A stretch of 6,533 nucleotides of DNA, from contig JAITAW010000244.1 of NCBI GenBank assembly GCA_031283905.1, forward strand, positions 1-6,533, given 5' to 3'. This document shows, one piece after another, positions 1-6,308 of the stretch. Origin of the DNA: Treponema sp. GTDB taxonomy: Bacteria > Spirochaetota > Spirochaetia > Treponematales > Breznakiellaceae. Under the pieces are notes generated by a model that did no database searches, was not told the DNA's origin, and saw only the letters and a program-made list of their open reading frames with translations. The translations under genes were made by a program, and so were the position numbers. Positions within the stretch are counted from its first letter, which is position 1, and the number at the start of each line of letters is the position of its first letter.

Positions 1-1347
1 AAGGCCCAAGTGTTTCTGCAAAAAGCGAGTCAATCTTCGCAACTCAAAACGAGCGTTGTCGAAAATTTTGTGGATGAAAAACTGCTCGGTATACTGGAGA
101 CTCTCACGGCTGAGGCTATCGCGGAACGGGGAAAGACCGCGCCTCCTGGAGAGCTGGGATCCCAGATAAAACAGGAGCTTGCCGTCTTGTTTGAGGCTTT
201 CGACCCCAGCGTTACTAAATATATAGATGATTTCTATAATATCATTCTGCGTTTAATCAACTTTGTTACCTTTAGTTACTATGACTTGCTCGTAAAATTT
301 GACAGTGATGTGCCGGAAAACAACTTTGATTATCAACCGAAATTCACCAGGGCGCTTGGAGAGAAAATTGCCGATAATCTCAAAGATTTTATGGAAGTGG
401 CTTACGCCGTGGACATCGGTTTGGATTGGAAACGGGCAATCACGATAATCAACACGTACAAGAATACGGAGATCATATCTATTGAACAGTGGAATAAGTT
501 GCTTGTCAAGCTTCAGGACATACAGAGTTCGAGCATTTTCCTGCTGATTGTACGACTCGTTGAAAAACCGACATGGCAGGTAAAACCAAACATTCCCAAT
601 GAACATATTGTCGAAGAATGGCTTGAAAACAGGCGTCTAGAAGCGCAGGAAGCCGTTGAGAAGCTGCTCTCCGCACAGAGAAACGCGATGGTTGCGGCGA
701 TTGCAAAACAAATTTTCGGCGACATGGAGATCCCCGCGCTGGTAAATTATACGGATGAAGCGCATGAATCTTATCTCGCAAAGAAACTTGACGGTTATAT
801 CCATACCGCTGAATTACGGTATCTCAAGGCTTTCATGCAAATTATTTTCAAGAATGACGTATACCCTATTGTTGATCTCTTTTTAGTCAAAGGGCAGTGG
901 GCAAACCGTCCTTTATCCCAGCAGATGTCCGAAGCGGTTCATTTGATTTCGGCAACTCCCAGAAAAATCACCGTCTTTGACCAGTCTCTCTCCTCTTCCA
1001 CCGAATATGGGGATAAACTCAGATTGTACACAGCAAAATCAGCTCGTGAGAAGAGCTATATAAAGTACTCCAACAACCTCTTTAAAACCATAAACAGCGC
1101 GGCTCAAGACATCATCAACAGTACGGCGCAATCGCTCATCATCATTGGAAGATATATTAAGGCGTTTATTGATGACAAGCAGCAAAAAAAACACGAATTT
1201 ATCTTAAATTGGAAAGAACTGGAGGCATCGACGGATGTCAACGTCCTTACAACGCTCCAGAACTGTTACAAGAAAATTTTCGATATTATCCGGCTGCTTC
1301 AGTTCTTTTCAAGTCCGCTGGACGTTGATTCAAAAAATAAGGAATAA
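1..1347 (+). CDS. DUF5312-like spirochaete protein of unknown function, 5' end outside the window
   Basis: The reading frame is open from base 1 (K-A-Q before the GTG at position 10) to TAA at 1345-1347. There is no room to see a ribosome site before that GTG, so the true start is probably upstream and the gene is partial. About 448 codons are visible. The product is predicted soluble and almost wholly alpha-helical: there is no signal peptide or membrane segment, and only one cysteine (C419, counting the GTG as residue 1). A charged amphipathic helix spans roughly 202-236 and a second long helical stretch 350-390. The character and length resemble DUF5312, a family I know mainly from treponemes, whose function is unknown. 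This assignment is by recognition, not by a profile match. The thioesterase start lies 60 bases downstream with no clear terminator between, so co-transcription is possible. I see no catalytic motif and assign no function. Confidence 0.78.
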   Translation, partial: KAQVFLQKASQSSQLKTSVVENFVDEKLLGILETLTAEAIAERGKTAPPGELGSQIKQELAVLFEAFDPSVTKYIDDFYNIILRLINFVTFSYYDLLVKFDSDVPENNFDYQPKFTRALGEKIADNLKDFMEVAYAVDIGLDWKRAITIINTYKNTEIISIEQWNKLLVKLQDIQSSSIFLLIVRLVEKPTWQVKPNIPNEHIVEEWLENRRLEAQEAVEKLLSAQRNAMVAAIAKQIFGDMEIPALVNYTDEAHESYLAKKLDGYIHTAELRYLKAFMQIIFKNDVYPIVDLFLVKGQWANRPLSQQMSEAVHLISATPRKITVFDQSLSSSTEYGDKLRLYTAKSAREKSYIKYSNNLFKTINSAAQDIINSTAQSLIIIGRYIKAFIDDKQQKKHEFILNWKELEASTDVNVLTTLQNCYKKIFDIIRLLQFFSSPLDVDSKNKE

Positions 1348-1407
1348 TGCCGCCAAACGTGTTCGGTTCCGCGGGCGACGTTCTCATCGTGTTTTAAAGA
1401 GGTTGCT

Positions 1408-2172
1408 ATGGCAGATATTGGTATACAGGAAATTTCCGTTGGTTTCGGGGATATTGACACATCGGACAGGCTTACGCTGGCGAGAACATTTGACTACTTT
1501 CAGGAAGCCGCAATTAACCATGCGGAAGAGCTGGGAGTAGGACGCGCCGCTCTGTCGCAGAGCAAACAGGTATGGATTCTTTCGCGGATCGGCGTGCTTA
1601 TAGAAAAACGTCCCAGATTCCGTGAGAAAATAATAGTACGAAGTTGGCCCCGAAGCTGGGAAAAGCTCTTTGCCAAAAGGGACTACGATATTCGGGACTC
1701 GGCGGGCAATGTGCTTGTACGAGGGCGGAGCGGCTGGCTGGTTGTTGACATTGAGACGCATCGCCCTCTGCGCCCGCAACCTATCGTGGAGATGTTGCCC
1801 AAAAACGAAGGGCTTGATGCGTTGAACGAAATCGTAAACCTTACCGTACGGGAAGATTTAGAGCGCGTGGGAGAACGAACATCCCGTTACTCGGACATTG
1901 ACTACAATGGACACGTAAATAACGCCCGCTACGTGCAGTGGATCCAGGATGTTACGGATCCGGGCGTGCTTATAAAGGCGGACAGCATGAGGCTGGACAT
2001 TAACTACATAAGCGAAACAAGACTGGATGAAACGGTTGAATTGTGGAAAGCGCCTATAGAACAAGGCTTTGCCTATGAAGGCAGGAAAAAAGGCGCTCAA
2101 AACGCGCCACGGAAAACCGGCGGAGTTACGGTCTTCCGCGCTGAGTTGAAGTTGTATGCTGGTATCTCTTGA
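1408..2172 (+). CDS. Acyl-ACP thioesterase, FatA/FatB family (double hotdog)
   Basis: This enzyme hydrolyses acyl-ACP to free fatty acid and ACP in the cytoplasm. The 254 residues match the usual length of bacterial members of the Acyl-ACP_TE family. The first hotdog domain covers about 4-125, including the long 'hot dog' helix near 24-44 (DYFQEAAINHAEELG). The second covers about 155-252 and carries the signature D165-Y-N167-G-H169-V-N-N. In plant FatB the catalytic set is D281, N283, H285 and E319. Here D165, N167, H169 and E203 keep the same spacing, with 34 residues from His to Glu, so the protein should be active. The ATG start is supported by AAAGAGG at 1396-1402, five bases upstream. 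The 3' end overlaps the MTHFR-like gene by 17 bases, which implies translational coupling. Chain-length preference cannot be read from the sequence. Confidence 0.93.
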   Translation: MADIGIQEISVGFGDIDTSDRLTLARTFDYFQEAAINHAEELGVGRAALSQSKQVWILSRIGVLIEKRPRFREKIIVRSWPRSWEKLFAKRDYDIRDSAGNVLVRGRSGWLVVDIETHRPLRPQPIVEMLPKNEGLDALNEIVNLTVREDLERVGERTSRYSDIDYNGHVNNARYVQWIQDVTDPGVLIKADSMRLDINYISETRLDETVELWKAPIEQGFAYEGRKKGAQNAPRKTGGVTVFRAELKLYAGIS

Positions 2173-2908
2173 AGCCGTTCCCCGGAACGCCGAAGCGCTC
2201 GCCCAGACATCTGAGACCGTACGCAATTTCCCTTCTATAAATAGCGTCAATATTCCAGACTTGCTTCGGTTTCCCCTGCGTTCATGGGACGTGAGCGCTG
2301 GTCTTGCAGCAGAACTGCCGGACAAAACTTTTATTCCTCATATTAGAGCTATAGACTTTGATATGGAAAAACCCTTTCCGCTCGCCGGATTTTTCCGCTC
2401 AAGAAACATATCAACTATTCTTGTTATCGCGGGGGATCCGCCGAAGAAAGCGGCTTCTCACACAATCTATCCCACAAAAACCGTCCCGTTTATCAAAAAA
2501 CTCAAGAAGGAATTGCCGGAGACACGAATTTACGCCGCATTTGATCCATACCGGTCGAACATCAGGTACGAGTTTGACTATCTGAAGGAAAAAGAAGACG
2601 CCGGCGCCATAGGATTTATGAGTCAGCCTTTCTTTGATCTCAGGCTGCTTGAAATATACGCTGAATACCTTGAAGGCAAAGAGGTGTTTTGGGGCGTCTC
2701 TCCGGTTGTTTTACCGCAGAGCCGCGATTATTGGGAAAAGCGCAACCGCGCGGTGTTTCCCAAAGGTTTTGAACCGGCTATGAAATGGAACATACGTTTC
2801 GGCAGGCAGGTGATTGATTTCTGCAAAGCGTGGAGGTTTAACCTCTACCTTATGCCTATCAAGGTCGATGTACCGGCATATCTTACGGGTCTGTTCGGCG
2901 GGCAATGA
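2156..2908 (+). CDS. Methylenetetrahydrofolate reductase-like flavoprotein, short and divergent
   Basis: The family reduces 5,10-methylene-tetrahydrofolate to 5-methyl-tetrahydrofolate using FAD in a TIM barrel. Landmarks align along the whole 250 residues with E. coli MetF (296 residues): SLEAVPR at 4-10 (E6 at the place of catalytic E28), PHIRA at 61-65 (H62 for H88), VIAGDPP at 90-96 (D94 for D120), YAAFDPY at 126-132, and MSQPFFD at 155-161 (Q157 for Q183). The C-terminal helix-strand near 211-246 is also present. Differences are the loss of the Arg of LRGD (A92 here) and an unusual NIPDLLRFPLRSW segment at 32-44 where MetF has its VTYGAGG region. An in-frame stop at 2147-2149 makes the ATG at 2156 the first possible start, and E6 must be included. 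The ribosome site is weak (TTGAAG), fitting coupling to the thioesterase it overlaps. It may be a true MetF for methyl-folate or acetogenic carbon flow, or a relative with another substrate. Confidence 0.84.
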   Translation: MLVSLEAVPRNAEALAQTSETVRNFPSINSVNIPDLLRFPLRSWDVSAGLAAELPDKTFIPHIRAIDFDMEKPFPLAGFFRSRNISTILVIAGDPPKKAASHTIYPTKTVPFIKKLKKELPETRIYAAFDPYRSNIRYEFDYLKEKEDAGAIGFMSQPFFDLRLLEIYAEYLEGKEVFWGVSPVVLPQSRDYWEKRNRAVFPKGFEPAMKWNIRFGRQVIDFCKAWRFNLYLMPIKVDVPAYLTGLFGGQ

Positions 2909-2923
2909 GGACGCGGCGGCTGT

Positions 2924-3298
2924 TCACCGCTCATACCGCGCCATATTCACCGGCGTTTCAAACACTTCCACCGCATACAGCAATTCAGGCTGTATGTTGT
3001 AAGCGGGCAATGCGCGTTCAACCTGCTCAAAAATATAGCGGGCAATGCGTTCCGCGCTTGGATTTTGCGTGAAAACCTCCATATCGTTGAGGTTTGTGTG
3101 ATCGAGCGGGGCGAGCGCCGCTTTAAGGCATTGTTTCAGCAAAGCAAAGTCGACCAGCATACCGCCGGAGTCAAGCGTATCGCCGCGTACGTAGAGCCGG
3201 ACGCGGTAATTATGGCCATGCAGGTTCTCGCATCTGCCGTGATAGTGAGAAAGAAAATGTGCGGCGGCAAAGTCCGCTTCAACCCTGTCGGTGTACAT
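2924..3298 (-). CDS. queD: 6-carboxy-5,6,7,8-tetrahydropterin synthase (QueD / PTPS family)
   Basis: QueD converts 7,8-dihydroneopterin triphosphate to 6-carboxytetrahydropterin, an early step toward preQ0 and queuosine in tRNA. The 124 residues equal the normal length. Zinc ligands are H14 (AAHFL), H27 and H29 (LHGHNY). The catalytic cysteine is C23, D66-H67 (LDHTNLND) forms the rest of the relay, and E114 (VFETP) is the pterin-anchoring acid. The residue after the cysteine is E24, giving CExxHGH; that form has been linked with dual queuosine and folate activity (see findings). ATG at 3298 is preceded by GAAAGGA (3312-3306) at seven bases spacing, which fixes the start. The gene converges on the MTHFR-like gene with a 15-base gap. 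It lies 377 bases downstream of the lipoprotein gene, so it may have its own weak promoter; only a TATGCT-like box (3349-3344) was seen. No preQ1 riboswitch was recognised. Confidence 0.94.
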   Translation of the reverse strand: MYTDRVEADFAAAHFLSHYHGRCENLHGHNYRVRLYVRGDTLDSGGMLVDFALLKQCLKAALAPLDHTNLNDMEVFTQNPSAERIARYIFEQVERALPAYNIQPELLYAVEVFETPVNMARYER

Positions 3299-3360
3299 TA
3301 TACAGTCCTTTCAACCCCTTCAGGTTATTGTTGGTTTGTTTTTAGCATATTCCTTTTCCT

Positions 3361-3376
3361 CATGGTGCGCGCCATG
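3361..3376. repeat. Imperfect 16-bp palindrome upstream of queD
   Basis: CATGGTGCGCGCCATG is symmetric apart from one T-G pairing near the centre. It lies 62 bases upstream of the queD start codon and just upstream of the TATGCT-like box. It could be an operator or a fortuitous palindrome. No regulator is recognised. Confidence 0.35.
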
Positions 3377-3425
3377 CATTGCGTTGGCTGTCGCATAACA
3401 TGAGGTACTAAGCCCGGCAATCTTT

Positions 3426-3482
3426 CTTTGAACAACATTAGTTCTGTTAAGAACTCCGATCGTTCCTCTTTGAGCAACATTA
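3426..3482. repeat. 42-bp-period direct repeat with an internal hairpin
   Basis: CTTTGAACAACATTA (3426-3440) recurs as CTTTGAGCAACATTA (3468-3482), 14 of 15 identical. Between them AGTTCT-GTTA-AGAACT (3440-3455) is a perfect 6-bp stem with a 4-base loop. The 42-base period equals 14 codons in the - strand frame described above. Confidence 0.6.
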
Positions 3483-3589
3483 TCTCCCCTTAGAGCTAAA
3501 ACGAACTCATGCGTACCATGACTTATAAATTCTTAATTCGGGAAACCTTTGGAAACCCATTGAGTCGCCCGGAAGGTCCATGGTAAGCA

Positions 3590-3626
3590 ATCTCTGACAA
3601 CTAGTTTTAAACTCGTTGTCAGAGAT
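3590..3626. repeat. 37-bp palindrome with perfect 12-bp arms (possible terminator or processing hairpin)
   Basis: Arms ATCTCTGACAAC (3590-3601) and GTTGTCAGAGAT (3615-3626) are exact reverse complements. After one T-C mismatch, AGTTT (3603-3607) pairs with AAACT (3609-3613), so the whole block is symmetric about base 3608. It lies 50 bases past the lipoprotein stop codon. Read leftward, no T-run follows it; read rightward, ACTTTT follows. A terminator role for the lipoprotein transcript is therefore uncertain. It could be an RNA-stabilising hairpin or part of a dispersed intergenic repeat. Confidence 0.7.
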
Positions 3627-3636
3627 ACTTTTCATT

Positions 3637-3667
3637 AAAACAAAAGCTCCGGTGGAACCTCCGGCGG
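3637..3667 (-). terminator. Candidate intrinsic terminator just after the LysM lipoprotein gene
   Basis: Nine bases after the stop codon, the - strand carries CCGG, an 8-base loop, CCGG (3664-3649), then AGC and TTTTGTTTT (3645-3637). The T-run is good but the stem is only four GC pairs, possibly five with a mismatch. The stem comes from a 12-bp tandem repeat (3647-3658 and 3659-3670, 11 of 12 identical). The larger palindrome at 3590-3626 may share or take this role. Confidence 0.33.
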
Positions 3668-3675
3668 AACTTCTG

Positions 3676-6234
3676 TTACTCCCGCAACAGCGGCTCGTAT
3701 ACCTTGTCTGTCTCCCACATGCCTTCACGAACTTCCCCGAAAATACTCGGAATGTCTAACACTGTGCCGATTTCAATGCGGTTTGAATTATTGGGATTCG
3801 GCAGTTTGTCACGGTTCGCTTCGTAGAGCCGTCTCCATTGGAAGGGATCGTTGTAAACCCACGGATAACCGGCTATATTCCAAAGACAATCGCGGGTAAC
3901 TTCCCATGCTTGCACCGTGTACTGGGCAGGAAGCGGCGATGGTTTCGGCTGTACGGAAACCGAAGAGAGGGCGGACATAACATCGTCTGCTGCGATAATA
4001 GCGGCGTTCCAATCTTTTGCCGCAAGCGCGTCAACGCCGGTTGCGTAGCTGCCGGTTGCCTGGGCGAAATTGTCCGGATAATTCTCCTCCGCATTTGCGC
4101 CCTCAGCCCAATCGAGGCGCTCTTTTGCTATAGACATGGCGTCGGCGGCCTCGGCGCTTTTCCGCGCCTCAATATCGTCAACAAGGGCTACAACCGTCCG
4201 CGCGTCTGCCGATGCTTTATCCCAATCTTGAGCGTTGAGCGCCGCTTCGCCGTCATTGTAAGCGGTTGCGGCTTGTTCATAGGGATCAGGGTACTGATCC
4301 TCGGCGCCGATGGCGGCCGCCCAATCAAGACGGTCTTTGGCTACGGCAAGGGCGGCTGTTGCGGCGTTGGCTTTTTGTGTTTCGGCTGCGAGCCGCGCCG
4401 CTTCTTCCTTCGCTTTACGTTGGGCTTCCGCCGCCGCGAGGGCCGCGGCTTTCTCTTCGGCTTTGCGCTGGGCTTCCGCCGCGGCCCGCGCCGCCGCTTC
4501 TTCCTTCGCTTTACGTTGGGCTTCCGCCGCCGCGAGGGCTGCGGCTTTCTCTTCGGCTTTGCGCTGAGCCTCCGCCGCGGCAAGGGCTTTATCGAGCTGA
4601 TCGAGGGCATCGTTTACTTTTTTTACCTGTGCGTTTACCGCTATCCAATCCTTTGAGGTTTGGGCTTTGGCCGCGTCATTATAGGCGGACGATGCGGTTC
4701 CGTATTGAGCCGCGAACTGCTTCCGGGTATCGGCGCTTACGCCGTCAAGCCGTTTTTTCGCCGCGGCAAGGGCCGCGTTTGCGGCATCGGCGGCTTTCTT
4801 TTCCGCCGCGTCATCAGCGGCTTTGGCTTTGGCTATAGCGGCCACCGCATCGTTGATTTTTTTCGCGTCCGCCGCTACGGTATCCCAATTTTGCGCTTTT
4901 TGAGCGTTAAGAGCATCCGTATAAGCCGCCGTGGCGGTGTTGTACAGGGGCGCGTATTTTTTCTGCGCGTCAGGAGCCACGCCGTCCATCTGCTTCTTCG
5001 CCGCCGCAAGCGCGTCATTCGCGGCTTTCATTTTTTGTTGCTGGGCGACATAGGCATCGGAAAGACCGGCGTTTTTCTGGGCTTCCGCCGCCGCCGAAGC
5101 CGAAGCCGCATACTCGCCCGCATCAAGGCTCGACTGAGCTGCCGCAAGCAGTTTACTCGCATTTGCCAAAAATTCGTTGTTGGCGGCTTCGGGAAGCGCC
5201 GCCGCTTTTTTCTGACTGGCAGCCACCACTTTTTCAGCCGCCTGTAACGCGGCGGCGGCATTCTTTTGCCGATCGCTCGCCGTCTTGGCAAGCGCGACGA
5301 ACATGGGTTGAACTTTGACAAATGAATCCGCGGCCGCCTGATAATTCTCCGCGCCATAATCGGTCGCGCCCTGCTTGTACACCGCGTCCGCCGCGTCAAA
5401 ATCGTCTCTCAAAGCGATGTCGGCGTGAACTGCAACCGCGTCTGTCCGCGCCGCTTCCGCGCGCGGCTGTTGCTCACCGGCGTAGCTCTTCCACCCGTCG
5501 GCGAGAACCCGCCGGTATTTTTCCAGCGCGTCATTCGCCGCGCTCTGCGCCGCATCCAAATCATTCGCCGCATACGCCGTTTCCGCCGCCGTAAAGCTCT
5601 TATCGGCGGCGTCAAGGGCATCCGGATCAAAACGGTCAAATTTATTGGCGATAATCTCATCTTTAAGGGAAAGCGCCGCAGCTTCCGTCCGCAAAAGTCC
5701 GTAGCGTTTCTCCACATCAAAAGACGCGGCTTGATACTCGTAATAATCGCCGTTTGCATACACAGCTAGAGAATCTTTATCCTGCTCGTCCACAGCGGAC
5801 AATTCGCGCGCGAGGTATGTTTCCGCGCCTGCGTCAACCGCCTCTTGACGGACGGAGGCGATCAGGTTTTTACGCGCTTCAACGTACTGCGGTACGGCTT
5901 TATTAAAAACATCCATATAACTATTGAAAGTGTCGTTGAATTGGGGGATTGCCGCCTGATAATCCTGCATGGTAACGAGCGGCAAGTTTTTAACCGAGGT
6001 ATAGAGAGCTTCCGCAGCATTCCACTCGTCAGCGGCGTAGGTGATTCCTCCAAAATCCATAGCCTGTTTACGCGCCGTTTCCGTTTTATCTTGGGCGTCT
6101 TTTAACGCACCCTGTGTAGCCTCATCGGGACCGCTCTTACAAGACAGCATAGCAGTCATAAACAATATACAGACTGACAAGGCTATGGTACCGGTCGCTA
6201 CCCGCGCAACAACCTTTGTGAACTGTGCTTTCAT
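3676..6234 (-). CDS. Large alanine-rich LysM-domain lipoprotein
   Basis: This is an envelope protein of 852 residues. Residues 1-31 are a signal peptide (basic N-end, hydrophobic core) ending in M-L-S-C, with C32 the predicted lipidated cysteine. Residues 33-400 form alanine-rich helical hairpins with a recurring F/Y...A..Y..A pattern, like degenerate TPRs. Four related repeats follow at about 405-466, 485-547, 624-688 and 696-758; each has an AK(K/D/E)xxD start and a W-D/N-x-A-type end. Between the second and third is a charged Ala-rich helix (555-618) of four 16-residue units starting EAQRKA. A Pro-rich linker (763-770) leads to a LysM domain (771-829: YTVQ, WNIAGYP, QWRRLYEANRDKLPNPNN, I-E-I-G-T-V-L-D-I-P) that should bind peptidoglycan. 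The start is set by AAGGAG (6245-6240), five bases before ATG, and a good promoter lies upstream. It probably links membrane and cell wall; its precise role is unknown. Confidence 0.93.
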   Translation of the reverse strand: MKAQFTKVVARVATGTIALSVCILFMTAMLSCKSGPDEATQGALKDAQDKTETARKQAMDFGGITYAADEWNAAEALYTSVKNLPLVTMQDYQAAIPQFNDTFNSYMDVFNKAVPQYVEARKNLIASVRQEAVDAGAETYLARELSAVDEQDKDSLAVYANGDYYEYQAASFDVEKRYGLLRTEAAALSLKDEIIANKFDRFDPDALDAADKSFTAAETAYAANDLDAAQSAANDALEKYRRVLADGWKSYAGEQQPRAEAARTDAVAVHADIALRDDFDAADAVYKQGATDYGAENYQAAADSFVKVQPMFVALAKTASDRQKNAAAALQAAEKVVAASQKKAAALPEAANNEFLANASKLLAAAQSSLDAGEYAASASAAAEAQKNAGLSDAYVAQQQKMKAANDALAAAKKQMDGVAPDAQKKYAPLYNTATAAYTDALNAQKAQNWDTVAADAKKINDAVAAIAKAKAADDAAEKKAADAANAALAAAKKRLDGVSADTRKQFAAQYGTASSAYNDAAKAQTSKDWIAVNAQVKKVNDALDQLDKALAAAEAQRKAEEKAAALAAAEAQRKAKEEAAARAAAEAQRKAEEKAAALAAAEAQRKAKEEAARLAAETQKANAATAALAVAKDRLDWAAAIGAEDQYPDPYEQAATAYNDGEAALNAQDWDKASADARTVVALVDDIEARKSAEAADAMSIAKERLDWAEGANAEENYPDNFAQATGSYATGVDALAAKDWNAAIIAADDVMSALSSVSVQPKPSPLPAQYTVQAWEVTRDCLWNIAGYPWVYNDPFQWRRLYEANRDKLPNPNNSNRIEIGTVLDIPSIFGEVREGMWETDKVYEPLLRE
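4381..4588 (-). repeat. Tandem 48-bp / 96-bp repeat inside the LysM lipoprotein gene
   Basis: Four 48-bp units (4381-4428, 4429-4476, 4477-4524, 4525-4572) encode residues 555-618 as EAQRKAEEKAAALAAA-type units of 16. Units alternate in type, so the real period is 96 bp: bases 4397-4488 match 4493-4584 at 87 of 92 positions by my count. Mismatches are at 4444, 4471, 4474, 4486 and 4487. Near-identity at the DNA level indicates recent duplication, and the unit length keeps the frame. The region should be prone to slippage and length change. Confidence 0.9.
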
Positions 6235-6278
6235 TACTTCTCCTTCATTACAAAAATAGTAGTTTTCACTCTGTGTTC

Positions 6279-6308
6279 ATTATATCATAATCAGACATTT
6301 TATATCAA
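6279..6308 (-). promoter_or_regulatory. Sigma-70-type promoter of the LysM lipoprotein gene
   Basis: On the - strand, TTGATA (6308-6303) and a perfect TATAAT (6284-6279) are separated by 18 bases. Transcription would begin near 6272, leaving a leader of about 38 bases before the ATG and covering the AAGGAG ribosome site. The octamer ATGAACAC occurs twice around it, at 6319-6312 just upstream of the -35 and at 6280-6273 overlapping the end of the -10. It might be an operator pair, though that is only a guess. Confidence 0.72.

Larger units (their letters stand above)
3320..3635 (-). pseudogene. Possible frameshifted remnant of a small unidentified gene
   Basis: Two overlapping open frames run in the same direction. 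The first starts at ATG 3635 and ends at TGA 3509-3507 after 42 codons (MKSISDNEF...YKSWYA). The second is open from 3532 to TGA at 3322-3320, about 70 codons (EFISHGTHEF...NKPTIT), but has no early start codon. Joining them in the 3510-3532 overlap would give one protein of roughly 105 residues. The second frame holds an in-frame 14-codon imperfect repeat: LRGDNVAQRGTIGV (3493-3452) and LNRTNVVQRKIAGL (3451-3410). I do not recognise a family. It may instead be non-coding repetitive DNA that happens to be open, and the spacing of any ribosome site (GGAG, 11 bases) is poor. Confidence 0.25.
3299..3675. other. 377-base stretch without a confident gene between the LysM gene and queD
   Basis: From right to left the stretch holds the 12-bp tandem repeat and T-run after the lipoprotein stop, the 37-bp palindrome, the cryptic - strand frames with the 42-bp repeat, the 16-bp palindrome, and the queD ribosome site (GAAAGGA, 3312-3306). 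GGAAACC also occurs twice in tandem (3541-3547 and 3551-3557). Frames of the queD complement extend into it but are shadows. Confidence 0.6.

Noticed and set aside
1348..1407. A terminator between the first gene and the thioesterase gene
   Set aside because: AACGT/ACGTT is only a 5-bp stem with a 17-base loop, and no T-run follows.
2909..2940. A bidirectional terminator between the convergent MTHFR-like and queD genes
   Set aside because: Only a 5-bp CGCGG/CCGCG pairing with a long loop was seen, and no T-run on either strand.
3299..3345. A preQ1 riboswitch in the queD leader
   Set aside because: A small AACC-loop-GGTT hairpin (3326-3313) exists, but the CU-rich loop and A-rich tail of the preQ1-I aptamer are absent.
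3065..3403. A + strand 112-codon frame antisense to queD
   Set aside because: QueD has all of its zinc and catalytic residues on the other strand. The antisense frame has no recognisable features.
3426..3482. A CRISPR array
   Set aside because: There are only two imperfect 15-base copies, no further units at regular spacing, and no cas gene in the window.
3507..3728. A - strand 73-codon frame starting inside the lipoprotein gene
   Set aside because: Its first part is an out-of-frame reading of the lipoprotein 3' end. Only the part from ATG 3635 is considered, as a possible remnant.
3838..4838. Long + strand open frames of 272 and 190 codons opposite the lipoprotein gene
   Set aside because: They are the complement of alanine-rich, GC-biased codons. 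Their translations are Arg/Phe/Leu-rich low complexity without ribosome sites, as expected for shadows of a repetitive gene.
4660..5769. Further + strand frames, and - strand frames in other phases, across the 5' half of the lipoprotein gene
   Set aside because: Their translations are Arg-, Pro- and Gly-rich low complexity and mirror the Ala/Lys/Asp codon pattern of the real frame, which has a signal peptide, a lipobox and a LysM domain.
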